This document shows, in pieces, positions 37,201 through 50,700 of a DNA stretch of 64,000 nt (position 1 is its first letter; each line of letters opens with the position of its first letter). The position numbers and the translations under genes were made by a program. Source of the DNA: Megaleporinus macrocephalus (lineage: Eukaryota > Chordata > Actinopteri > Characiformes > Anostomidae); contig CM038720.1 in assembly GCA_021613375.1 (NCBI GenBank), positions 1,448,069 to 1,512,068 of the forward strand, in the 5' to 3' direction. The notes under the pieces were generated by a model. That model did not search any database and was not told the DNA's origin. It saw only the letters and a program-made list of their open reading frames with translations.

Positions 37201-37911
37201 CAGTATAGTACTCTGTCTGTGTAGTATCTCAGTATAGTACTCTGTCTGTGTAGTATCTCAGTATAGTATCTATCTGTGTAGTATCTCAGTATAGTACTCT
37301 GTCTGTGTAGTATCTCAGTATAGTATCTATCTGTGTAGTATCTCAGTATAGTACTCTGTCTGTGTAGTATCTCAGTATAGTACTCTACGGTGTAGTACCT
37401 CCAACCACAGAAGTTGGTTCCTGTGTTCTTCAGTCCGGTTCTGGTTACTTCTTGTCCATCAGTCTGTTTTTTTCTTTCTCAGCTGTTTGTGTTTTTGCAT
37501 CCACTCCGTCCTTAATGCTTGTGTGGTGTGTGTTATGTTGTGTGGTGTGTGTTATGTTGTGTGTTGTGTGTTGTGTGGTGTGTGTTGTGTGCTGTGGTGT
37601 GTGTTGTGTGGTGTGTGTTGTGTGTTGTGTTGTGTTGTGTTATGTTGTGTGGTGTGTGTTGTGTGTTGTGTTATGTTGTGTTGTGTTGTATGTGTTGTGT
37701 GTGTTTTGTGTTGTGTATGTGTGTTGTGTGGTGTGTGTTGTGTTGTGTGGTGTTTGTTTGTTGTATGTGTTGTGTGTGTATGTATGAGTATGTTGTGTGT
37801 TGTGTGATATGTTGTGTGTGTATGTTGTGTGTGTGATATGTTGTGTGTGTATGTGTTGTATGTGTTGTGTGTGTGATATGTTGCGTGTGTATGTGTTGTG
37901 TGTGTGATATG

Positions 37912-37955
<44 letters not shown>

Positions 37956-40900
37956 TATGTTGTGTGCTGTTCTGCTCATGTGTTGTTGCTGTTTTGTCAT
38001 CACACTGTCTCTGATCTCCTGTCTGATGGGCAGCTCTGGTGTCCAGGCTCAGAGGTGGGTGTGTATGTGATGGAGCATGATAGTTTGGGGACGATTAGAT
38101 TTCTTTTTAAAGTGTTTTTGTTTTAATGTTTGTTTTTGTTTACATCTCAGTGAAGTCTGCAGTGTATCTATATTTCTGATGATAAAGAAGCTCTGTCTGA
38201 ACCTTTAAACACCTGAAAGTGTTCAGAGCTGTTGGCATCAGTGAGTTATTTTTGTAACGTTTGTAAAATTTTGTGAGTTATTTACTGTTTTTAATGAGTT
38301 TCTGTTTAATATGTAAAGTTATTGAGTATCTTATTCAACAAAAAAACATTTTGAAAAGCTGGCCGTCCCCAAACTATTGATGGGCAGTGTAGATGTTAGT
38401 CATGCTCTGCTGAGGAGTTCATGTTTAAATGTTTTATACGTTCTTGATTGTAAAGTAACTTCCTGCCGTGGCGTTGTTTCAGAAACGTGTGATTAACACG
38501 TTAGCTACGCTGCAGGAAGTGTCTCTCACTCGTTAATCTGTTTGTTCAGCTGCTTCAAACAGACGTACTCACAGTTTAACACGGATTGACCCTGTTACGT
38601 AACTGTGTTTCACAGCTGCTGGTATTTGCAGCAGATCAATATCTAATCAGACATTCCTGCTGTTTGAAGGTTCAGCGTGAAGCTGCATTCCTCCTCTATC
38701 TGCCTGCTGGACTGACTTGAGTCTCGGAGTCAGTCTGGACGGTGCAGTGGATTGAGTATGCAGATGTGGTCAATGCGCTGGAGTGTTTGTGTGGATTCTG
38801 CTGGTTCTTCTTGAAGACCTCAGCAAGTGTGCTAACTGCTAAATTAGCCTTGTAGCTCCAGCGCTAACTCAAAGAAGCAACCGTCTGTTTCTTAGCCGAT
38901 TGTCCACATTTGATGAGATGTTTGAGATGTTTGAGCTGGATGTCGACTCTCTGAACCCTTTGATGCACTAGTAATGCAAACCCCGCCCAAAGCACAGCTT
39001 GGATCAGAAACAACTCGTCTTTATTACCTGTTTTATTTCAGGACCGTCCGAGTATTTATTTTCTATTAAAGTAAATCAGTTTATTATGTTTAATTGTCAA
39101 GAATAGCTTTTATTTTATTACATCAAGTTTACACACTTGGGTCAAAGATCACTCGTGTGTGCAAATTAAGGCGTAATGTGATTAATAGTGATAAGTAAAT
39201 ATTTTAGCAGTGATTTCGCCCAAACAATAGTTCACATTTAAAATATGTTTATTATCCACTTCATCACACAACACGTACATATCACTAATAACAATAACAC
39301 TGATATTGAGCTGTAGTGTAGCTGTAGTGAAAGTGTAGTGTAACAATAGTGAACTGTAGTGCAACACTAGTGAACAGTAGTATAACTGTAGTGTAACAAT
39401 AGTGAACAGTAGGGTAATTTTAGTGAACAGTAGTGTAACACTAATAAACTGTAGTGTAATAGTTGTAGAGTCTAGTTTAACAACAGTGAACAGCTGTGTA
39501 ACACAAGTAAACTAGTGTAGCCGAAGTGTAGTGTAGTGTAACTGTAATGAACTGTAGCGTTACTAGTAAAGTGTAGTGTAACAGGAGTGAACTGTAGTGT
39601 AACTGTAGTAAAATGTAATGTAACATTACTGTAACTATAATGTAACACTGGTAACAGTAGTGAGCTGTAGTGTAACAGGAGTGAGCTGTAGTGTAACTGT
39701 AGTAAAATGTAATGTAACGTTACTGTAACTATAATGTAACACTGGTAACAGTAGTGAGCTGTAGTGTAACAGGAGTGAGCTGTAGTGTAACTGTAGTAAA
39801 ATGTAATGTAACATTACTGTAACTGTAGTGTAACTGGTAACAGTAGTGAGCTGTAGTGTAACTGGTAACAGTAGTGAGCTGTAGTGTAACTGTAGTAAAA
39901 TGTAATGTAACATTACTGTAACTGTAGTGTAACTGGTAACAGAAGTGAGCTGTAGTGTAACTCTGGTAACTGTAGTGAGCTGTAGTGTAACTCTGGTAAC
40001 AGTAGTGAGCTGTAGTGTAACTGTAGTGAGCTGTAGTGTAACTCTTGTAACAGTAGTGAGCTGTAGTGTAACTGTGGTAACAGTAGTGAGCTGTAGTGTA
40101 ACTGTAGTGAGCTGTAGTGTAACTCTGGTAACAGTAGTGAGCTGTAGTGTAACTAGTGAGCTGTAGTGTAACTGTAGTGAGCTGTAGTGTAACTCTGGTA
40201 ACAGTAGTGAGCTGTAGTGTAACTAGTGAGCTGTAGTGTAACTCTGGTAACAGTAGTGAGCTGTAGTGTAACTGTAGTGAGCTGTAGTGTAACTCTGGTA
40301 ACAGTAGTAAGCTGTAGTGTAACTGTATTGAGCTATAGTGTAACTGTATTAAGCTGTAGTGTAACTATAGTGAGCTGTAGTGTAACTCTGGTAGCAGTAG
40401 TGAGCTGTAGTGTAACTGTATTGAGCTGTAGTGTAACTGTAGTGAGCTGTAGTGTAACTCTGGTAACAGTAGTGAGCTGTAGTGTAACTGTAGTGAGCTG
40501 TAGTGTAACTCTGGTAACAGTAGTGAGCTGTAGTGTAACTCTGGTAACAGTAGTGAGCTGTAGTGAGCTGTAGTGTAACTCTGGTAACAGTAGTGAGCTG
40601 TAGTGTAACTCTGGTAACAGTACTGAGCTGTAGTGTAACTGTAGTGAGCTGTAGTGTAACTCTGGTAACAGTAGTGAGCTGTAGTGTAACTCTGGTAACA
40701 GTAGTGAGCTGTAGTGTAACTGTAGTGAGCTGTAGTGTAACTCTGGTAACAGTAGTGAGCTGTAGTGTAACTCTGGTAGCAGTAGTGAGCTGTAGTGTAA
40801 CTGTATTGAGCTGTAGTGTAACTGTAGTGAGCTGTAGTGTAACTCTGGTAACAGTAGTGAGCTGTAGTGTAACTGTAGTGAGCTGTAGTGTAACTCTGGT

Positions 40901-43900
40901 AACAGTAGTGAGCTGTAGTGTAACTCTGGTAACAGTAGTGAGCTGTAGTGTAACTGTAGTGAGCTGTAGTGTAACTCTGGTAACTGTAGTGAGCAGTAGT
41001 GAGCTGTAGTGTAACTGTAGTGAGCTGTAGTGTAACTCTGGTAACAGTAGTGAGCTGTAGTGTAACCCTGGTAACAGTAGTGAGCTGTAGTGTAACTCTG
41101 GTAACAGTAGTGAGCTGTAGTGTAACTCTGGTAACAGTAGTGAGCTGTAGTGTAACTGTAGTGAGCTGTAGTGTAACTCTGGTAACAGTAGTGAGCTGTA
41201 GTGTATTTGTAGTGAGCTATAGTGTAACTCTGGTAACAGTAGTGAGCTGTAGTGTAACTGTAGTGAGCTATAGTGTAACTCTGGTAACAGTAGTGAGCTG
41301 TAGTGTAACTGTAGTGAGCTATAGTGTAACTCTGGTAACAGTAGTGAGCTGTAGTGTAACTGTAGTGAGCTATAGTGTAACTCTGGTAACAGTAGTGAGC
41401 TGTAGTGTACGTGTAGGTTTAAACTTTGAGCTGTATTTTGTTGGACTCGCTAACGGGAGCTTCTTACGATCAAACAGACAATTATGGAAATTAGGTGATG
41501 TAGCGACTTCAGGACAGCCAATAGCTGCTTTCCTTACTGAGGAGTTGGCAACACTGCATGTTGTGCATCAGAGGGTTCAGGACTGTTATGAAGCTGCAGC
41601 GTGTAGAAGGTCCAGTGGGCGTTTAGGGGGTCTGAGTCTCCACCTGGTTTTAATGCGCTGCTTTATTGTTTCAGAGAGCCACGAGGGGAAGTCACACAGC
41701 CCCTCCTTCACACGGCAGCCGAGCCTGGAGACTGACCGCGTGTCCAGAGACTTTGTGGACTTCCTGAAGAACCTGCAGAAACCCGGACGAGAAATCCACA
41801 AACAGAGCCGAGTCTTCATCGAGAGCATGGCCAACAAGAAGGTGAGAGATCTGAGAGCCTGTAAAGCCCCCCGTGTCCCACCACCAACACAACCAGCAAC
41901 CACATACGTGATAGATCACAAATGACCTCACGTGACTGCGTTGCTGGTGGTGTGAACTACAGATGGAGGGCAGGAAGTGATTCTCCACATGGGGGCGCTA
42001 TCACACTCTCTCAGAATCTACTGTGATGTTCTATTTGTATCTTTCTCTCCTGATATCGTCTCAACTAGTGCAGCATCTTCTCTGCTCTGTTCTTCACCTC
42101 CATCTCCTCCACTCTGTTCTTCACCTCCATCACCTCCACTGTTCTATACCGCCATCTCCTACACTCTATTCTTCACCTCCATCACCTCCACTCTGTTCTT
42201 CACCTCCATCTCCTACACTCTGTTCTTCACCTCCATCTCCTCCACTCTGTTTCTCACCTCCATCTCCTCCACTCTGTTCTTCACCTCCATCTCCTACACT
42301 CTGTTTCTCACCTCCATCTCCTCCACTCTGCTCTTCACCTCCATCTCCTGCACTATATTCTTCACCTCCATCTCCTCCACTCTGTTTCTCACCTCCATCT
42401 CCTCCTCTCTGTTCTTCACCTCCATCTCCTCCACACTATTTTTCACCTCCATCTCCTCTGCTTTGTTCTTCACCTCCATCTCTTACACTCTGTTCTTCAC
42501 CTCCATCTCCTCCACTCTGTTCCTCACCTCCATCTCCTCCACTCTGTTTCTCACCTCCATCTCCTCCTCTCTGTTCTTCACCTCCATCTCCTCCACTCTG
42601 TTCTTCATCTCCATCTCCACTGCTTTGTTCTTCACCTCCATCTCTTACACTCTGTTCTTCACCTCCATCTCCTCCACTCTGTTCCTCACCTCCATCTCCT
42701 CCACTCTATTTCTAACCTCCATCTCCTCCACTCTGTTTCTAACCTCCATCTCCTCCTCTCTGTTCCTCACCTCCATCTCCTCCACTCTGTTCCTCACCTC
42801 CATCTCCTCCACTCTGTTCCTCACCTCCATCTCCTCCGCTCTGTTCCTCACCTCCATCTCCTCCACTCTGTTCTTCACCTCCATCTCCTCCACTCTGTTT
42901 CTAACCTCCATCTCCTCCACTCTGTTTCTAACCTCCATCTCCTCCACTCTGTTCTTCACCTCCATCTCCTCCACTCTGTTCTATACCTCCATCTCCTCCA
43001 CTCTGTTCTATGCCTCCAAATCCTCCACTCTGTTCCTCACCTCCATCTCCTCCATCTCCTCCACTTTGTTCTTCACCTCCATCTCCTCCACTCTGTTCCT
43101 CACCTCTATCTCCTCCACTCTGTTTCTCACCTCCATCTCCTCCACTCTGTTTCTCACCTCCATCTCCTCCACTCTGTTTCTAACCTCCATCTCCTCCACT
43201 CTGTTCTTCACCTCCATCTCCTCCACTCTGTTCCTCACCTCCATCTCCTCCACTCTGTTTCTAACCTCCATCTCCTCCACTCTGTTTCTAACCTCCATCT
43301 CCTCCACTCTGTTCTTCACCTCCATCTCCTCCACTCTGTTCTTCACCTCCATCTCCTCCACTCTGTTCTTCACCTCCATCTCCTCCACTCTGTTCTATAC
43401 CTCCATCTCCTCCACTTTGTTCCTCACCTCCATCTCCTCCACTCTGTTTCTAACCTCCATCTCCTCCACTCTATTTCTAACCTCCATCTCCTCCACTCTG
43501 TTTCTAACCTCCATCTCCTCCTCTCTGTTCCTCACCTCCATCTCCTCCACTCTGTTCCTCACCTCCATCTCCTCCATCTCCTCCACTCTGTTCTTCACCT
43601 CCATCTGCTCCACTCTGTTCTTCACCTCCATCTCCTCCACTCTGTTCTTCACCTTCATCTCCTCCACTCTGTTCTTCACCTCCATGTCATCCACTCTGTT
43701 CTTCACCTCCATCTCCTCCACTCTGTTCTTCACGCACTGCCTCCATCACGAGCCCCTGTGCTCTGATTGGTCCACTCGGAGGACTCGGGCCGGTTCAGAG
43801 TGAGTTCTAATGTACAGTGAGATCAGACTACAGCTGCTGTTTCAGGCTGTCTGAGTGGTTTCAGTCTCGGAGCTGTTGTTGTGTAAACATGTTTTCCCCG

Positions 43901-44314
43901 AGATTACCTCAGCAGATTGTGAAACACCTGAAGGACAAGTGCGTACGAGAAGTTACGTCATAAACAGCCCGGCGCTCGCTGTCCGTCCAGTATTTACTCA
44001 GCGGTCCGAACGCTGCTCCTGCTGTGTACTGTACTGGTATTAAATCTCAGTGCTGACCGTGTGTCCGGTGTTTTAGGACCTTGGTGCTGACGAGCTGTCC
44101 GAGTGTGTACAGGACTTCTACCAGAACATGTCTGATCGTCTCATGACTCATTTTAAAGGTGAGTTTCTTTATTTACTCAGTACATAGTAATTAAACCGCG
44201 TCACTGTGTGTATAAATAAAGAAGCTGGAAAGTACAAATCAAGTGTTCTAAAACTTTTGACCCGTGTGTATGTGCGTGTGTGTATGTATGTATGTATGTA
44301 TGTATGTATGTATG

Positions 44315-44351
<37 letters not shown>

Positions 44352-44730
44352 ATGTTAGGGCTGTTTATAGGCAAGTTCCTGGCGATACAATACGTATCGT
44401 GGTACAGAGGTCACGATTCAATATATCATGATGCAAACAAAGTGATAAACTGTGATTTTTCAAATCCTACTATGAAATCACTCCACTGTATGAACAGGTT
44501 TATCAATGTTTACAATAGCACTGCGTCCTTGTGCTGCTTGTTAATGTTGGAGTGGAGCTGAAAATGGATTACAACACTGACATCTAGTGGTCAGAGGTTT
44601 AAACACAACACACAATGATTCACTGTCTGCCAGGAATCTGTGTATCAATACTGTGTTTTTGAGAATCGATACTGTATCACTAAACAAAATATCCCGATAA
44701 TCAATATTTCGATATTTTCGTACACCCCTA

Positions 44731-44788
<58 letters not shown>

Positions 44789-47700
44789 ATAAAGTACATA
44801 TGATATATACTTTCCAGCCTCTCTTTATCCTTCAGAAGACTGTTCTTGTTATTGTGCCGTTAAGACTAATATACTTAAATAAGCTGTGTTCTGATTGGCT
44901 GCCTCATTTACTAACACATTCTTTATGGAAGGATCTGCTGTAGGCTGAATGGGTGGAGCTAAACTGCTGTAGACTGAATAGGTGGAGCTAAACTGCTATA
45001 GGCTGAATGGGTGGAGCTAAACTGCTGTAGGCTGAATGGGTGGAGCTAAACTGCTGTAGGCTGAATGGATGGAGCTAAACAGCTGTAGGTTGAATGGGTG
45101 GAGCTAAACTGCTGTAGGCTGAATGGGTGGGGCTAAACTGCTGTAGGCTGACTGGGTGGAGCTAAACTGCTGTAGGCTGAATGGGTGGGGCTAAGCTGCT
45201 GTAGGCTGAATGGGTGGAGCTAAACTGCTGTAGGCTGAATGGATGGAGCTAAACAGCTGTAGGTTGAATGGGTGGAGCTAAACTACTGTAGGCTGAATGG
45301 GTGGGGCTAAACTGCTGTAAGCTGACTGGGTGGAGCTAAACTGCTGTAGGCTGAATGGGTGGAGCTAAACTGCTGTAGGCTGAATGGGTGGGGCTAAGCT
45401 GCTGTAGGCTGAATGGGTGGAGCTAAACAGCTGTAGGTTGAATGGGTGGAGCTAAACTGCTGTAGGCTGAATGGGTGGGGCTAAGCTGCTGTAGGCTGAA
45501 TGGGTGGGGCTAAGCTGCTGTAGGCTGAATGGGTGGAGCTAAACTGCTGTAGGCTGAATGGGTGGATGTATGTAGAAAATGGACTAAATAGAGAGGGTTA
45601 CTTTAACGGTCAGGCAGTGGGTTGGCATGGTCAGTGTGTAGTGGAGGTCATTAGAGGTCATTAGAAATGGTCAGTTATAAGCCTATTACAGCAGTTTAGC
45701 AATCCTGGAGGTAAATACAGCGTGAGCTGGGTTTCCTGCTGCACTGGATGATGAATGAGTCGAAGAATTAGAACAAAACATTACCACATTCTGACCCTTT
45801 GATCACAAATACCTTCAATCAATAAGGGGCGGAGCTAATCCACAGCATTTCAGAAGCACACAAAGAAAATCTATAAATATATGAAATATATCAAATTAAA
45901 AATAAGCCGCCGTCTGATAAATGACTCACAGAGTTGCTTAAAGCAATTACATACCTGCATGCAAATTAGATGTAAATTAGACAAATGATCTGTGTAGTTT
46001 CTGCACTCCGTCCAGGTGAGACTGGAATTACAGCCAATCCTGTCTTCTCTACAGGTTCTTCGGAAAAGGTGGAGCGAGTGATGGATCAGGTGGAGAAGTA
46101 CATCATGACCCGCCTCTATAAAAGTGTCTTCTGTCCCGAGACGACGGACGATGAGAAAAAAGATCTGGCAACCCAGCACAGGATCCGGTGAGGAGCTTTA
46201 CATGGAGTAAAATGTTTAAAAATAATAAAAAAGAATAAAAATACTACTTACATACTGTGGTGAAGGCAGAAGAAGGCATGGACTGGTGATCCATGGTGTA
46301 CCCGATAACGCTGGGATTGGCTCTAGCTCCAGCTGATGTTGGTGATGGTGACGGTGTTTGTGATGGTGACTGTGTTGGTGACTGTGATGGTGACTGTTGT
46401 TTATGGTGACAGTGACGGTGTTGGTGACCGTGTTGGTGACCGTGTTGGTGACTGTGTTGGTGACTGTGTTGGTGACTGTGTTGTTGATGGTGACAGTGAC
46501 GGTGGTGGTGACTGTGTTGTTGATGGTGACAGTGATGGTGTTGGTGATTGTGATGGTGTTGGTGACTGTGTTGGTGACTGTGTTGTTGATGGTGACAGTG
46601 ATGGTGTTGGTGATTGTGATGGTGTTGGTGACTGTGTTGGTGACTGTGTTGTTGATGGTGACAGTGACGGTGTTGGTGACTGTGTTGGTGTTGGTGACTG
46701 TGTTGTTGATGGTGACAGTGACGGTGTTGGTGACTGTGTTGTTGATGGTGACAGTGACTGTGTTGGTGACGGTGTTGGTGACTGTGATGGTGACTGTTGG
46801 TGACTGTGATGGTGACTGTGTTGTTGATGGGGACAGTGATGGTGTTGGTGATTGTGATGGTGTTGGTGACTGTGTTGGTGACTGTGTTGTTGATGGTGAC
46901 AGTGACGGTGTTGGTGACTGTGTTGTTGATGGTGACAGTGATGGTGTTGGTGATTGTGATGGTGTTGGTGACTGTGTTGGTGACTGTGTTGTTGATGGTG
47001 ACAGTGATGGTGTTGGTAATTGTGATGGTGTTGGTGACTGTGTTGTTGATGGTGACAGTGACGGTGTTGGTGACTGTGTTGTTGATGGTGACAGTGACGG
47101 TGTTGGTGATTGTGACTGTGATGGTGACTGTGATGGGGACTGTGTTGGTGTTGGTGACTGTGTTGTTGATGGTGACAGTGTGTTGGTGACTGTGATGGTG
47201 ACTGTGTTGGTGTTGGTGACTGTGTTGTTGATGGTGACAGTGATTGTGTTGGTGACTGTGTTGTTGATGGCGACAGTGACGGTGTTGGTGACTGTGTTGG
47301 TGACTTTGTTGTTGATGGTGACAGTGACTGTGTTGGTGACTGTGTTGTTGCTGGTGACAGTGACTGTGTTGGTGACTGTGTTGTTGCTGGTGACAGTGAC
47401 GGTGTTGGTGACTGTGTTGTTGATGGTGACAGTGACTGTGTTGGTGACTTTGTTGTTGATGGTGACAGTGACTGTGTTGGTGACTGTGTTGTTGCTGGTG
47501 ACAGTGACGGTGTTGGTGACTGTGTTGGTGACTGTGTTGGTGACTGTGTTGTTGATGGTGACAGTGACGGTGGTGGTGACTGTGTTGTTGATGGTGACAG
47601 TGACGGTGTTGGTGACCGTGTTGGTGACCGTGTTGGTGACCGTGTTGGTGACTGTGTTGGTGACTGTGTTGTTGATGGTGACAGTGACGGTGGTGACTGT

Positions 47701-50700
47701 GTTGTTGCTGGTGACAGTGACGGTGTTGGTGACGGTGTTGGTGACTGTGTTGTTGATGGTGACAGTGACTGTGTTGGTGACTTTGTTGTTGATGGTGACA
47801 GTGACTGTGTTGATGACTGTGTTGTTGCTGGTGACAGTGACGGTGTTGGTGACTGTGTTGGTGACTGTGTTGGTGACTGTGTTGTTGATGGTGACAGTGA
47901 CGGTGGTGGTGACTGTGTTGTTGATGGTGACAGTGACGGTGGTGGTGACTGTGTTGTTGATGGTGACAGTGACGGTGTTGGTGACGGTGTTGGTGACTGT
48001 GTTGGTGACTGTGTTGGTGACTGTGTTGTTGATGGTGACAGTGACGGTGGTGGTGACTGTGTTGTTGATGGTGACAGTGACGGTGTTGGTGATGGTGTTG
48101 GTGTTGGTGTTGCAGGGCTCTACACTGGGTCACTATTCAGATGCTGTGCGTTCCTGTGGATGAAGAAATCCCAGAAGTGGCTGACAGTGTAGTGAAGGCT
48201 ATTACAGGTAACTGCCCTCGTCTCACCTGCTCTGTTTACTTCTGACCAGCAGTAACGCTGTGAGGGAGACGAAAGCCGAGATGAAATGTTTCTCTCCTCC
48301 TCAGATATTATTGAGATGGACTCTAAACGTGTGCCCAGAGATAAGCTAGCCTGCATCACCAGCTGCAGCAAACACATCTTCAACGCTATTAAGGTGACCA
48401 AGAAGGAACCGGCCTCGGCCGACGACTTCCTGCCCACGCTCATCTACATCGTCCTGAAGGCCAACCCCCCCAGACTGCAGTCCAACATCCAGTACATCAC
48501 CCGCTTCTGCAACCCCAGCCGCCTGATGACCGGCGAGGACGGCTATTACTTCACCAACCTGGTGAGACATCTATCACCCTGAACGGACGCTGAACTCCTG
48601 TGATGTCCAGGCTTCTCTTTCCAGCCACACGAGCAGCAGCTCAAACTATTCCACTCGTTTAAATCAGTTTTATTGGAATAAAAACATGCAGCCGCGCCGG
48701 ACCTGCTGTACTCGTAACCATAATCCCATCAGACACGTTACAGTGTCTCAGTTCTCTCATCAGTTAATGTAAATAATCAGACATACAATACAAAGTAACA
48801 TGGATATGTTATTGTGAGAGAACTAGATCAGATCTTGATCCAGTTTGAAGAACAAAGTTAGGTTCCAGATTTCTCCTGGACGCCCCAGACATTGTATGAA
48901 TGTGTTCAGTTCTTGATTTATCTTAATGAAGTACTGAGCAGTCAAAGCAGGTATTAGATCAGAACTGATAATAAAACTGGGTTGTTTAGGAGAAGCTTGG
49001 AAAGAGTTAAATAAACACACTGACGTATGAAAAACACTACTTACTCTATTAATACTGATTAATATTTAATAATAAAGTGTAAAAGCTCTACTTACTCTAT
49101 TAATACTGATCAATATTTAATAATAAAGTGTAAAAGCTCTACTTACTCTATTAATACTGATTAATATTTAATAATAAAGTGTAAAAGCTCTACTTACTCT
49201 ATTAATACTGATTCATATTTAATAATAAAGTGTAAAAGCTCTACTTACTCTATTAATACTGATTAATATTTAATAATAAAGTGTAAAAGCACTACTTACT
49301 CTACTAATACTGATTAATATTTAATAATAAAGTGTAAAAGCACTACTTACTATATTAATACTGATTAATATTTAATAATAAAGTGTAAAAGCTCTACTTA
49401 CTCTATTAATACTGATTAATATTTAATAATAAAGTGTAAAAGCTCTACTTACTCTATTAATACTGATTAATATTTAATAATAAAGTGTAAAAGCTCTACT
49501 TACTCTATTAATACTGTTTAATATTTAATAATAAAGTGTAAAAGCACTACTTACTCTATTAATACTGATTAATATTTAATAATAAAGTGTAAATGCTCTA
49601 CTTACTCTATTAATACTGATTAATATTTAATAATAAAGTGTAAAAGCTCTACTTACTCTATTAATACTGATTAATATTTAATAATAAAGTGTAAAAGCAC
49701 TACTTACTCTATTAATACTGATTAATATTTAATAATAAAGTGTAAAAGCTCTACTTACTCTATTAATACTGATTAATATTTAATAATAAAGTGTAAAAGC
49801 TCTACTTACTCTATTAATATTGATTAATATTTAATAATAAAGTGTAAAAGCACTACTTACTCTATTAATACTGATTAATATTTAATAATAAAGTGTAAAA
49901 GCTCTACTTACTCTATTAATACTGTTTAATATTTAATAATAAAGTGTAAAAGCTCTACTTACTCTATTAATATTGATTAATATTTAATAATAAAGTGTAA
50001 AAGCTCTACTTACTCTATTAATACTGATTAATATTTAATAATAAAGTGTAAAAGCACTACTTACTCTATTAATACTGATTAATATTTAATAATAAAGTGT
50101 AAAAGCTCTACTTACTCTATTAATACTGATTAATATTTAATAATAAAGTGTAAAAGCTCTACTTACTCTATTAATATTGATTAATATTTAATAATAAAGT
50201 GTAAAAGCTCTACTTACTCTATTAATACTGTTTAATATTTAATAATAAAGTGTAAAAGCTCTACTTACTACTCAAGGGCAAGTTTTTCCAATGGGAAGGT
50301 GGTTGTGTAACAGATCAAAGAAGACCAGGATTGTCTCAGAAATCAATTGATGTAATCTGTTACTGAACTGCGTCTTCAGATCTGAGATCAGCTCCAGGGT
50401 CAGTGGACTGAACATGGTGTTCAATGTGGTTGTTGTTACGTTTGAACTACAAGAGAAATCTGAAATCTGATTACATCAATTTCTGATCAGTTCTGATCTT
50501 CTTTGATCTGCTACACGACCACCTTCCCATTGGACAAACTCTCCCTTGATCCAATATGGCGGCTTTCAAGATGGTGGCAATGTTTGGGATACAGCCTAAA
50601 AGATAGCCCCCCCCCCACCCCCACCCCACCCGTTACTTTTGACTCACTCTGTGTATGTTTATATATCACCTGATGGTCAGGAGTTTGAGTTCTGGTGATG

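Noticed and set aside
39945..41925. Frames reading [10 protein letters not shown] repeats, one of 308 aa that runs into the rabgef1 exon at 41675
   Set aside because: Repeat-derived. The exon's true acceptor at 41669-41674 and its frame match with the previous exon explain the coding part.
41977..43803. 608-aa frame of TSISSTLFF repeats
   Set aside because: The 27-bp unit is divisible by three and has no stop in this frame. The flanks have no coding features or splice support.
46244..48163. Very long frames on both strands (629 aa rich in H and Q on -, 588 aa rich in V, L and T on +)
   Set aside because: They follow the GTTGGTGAC satellite exactly, have no domain, and overlap each other on opposite strands inside a rabgef1 intron.
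48346..48570. Minus-strand 74-aa frame over the VPS9 exon
   Set aside because: Antisense shadow of rabgef1.
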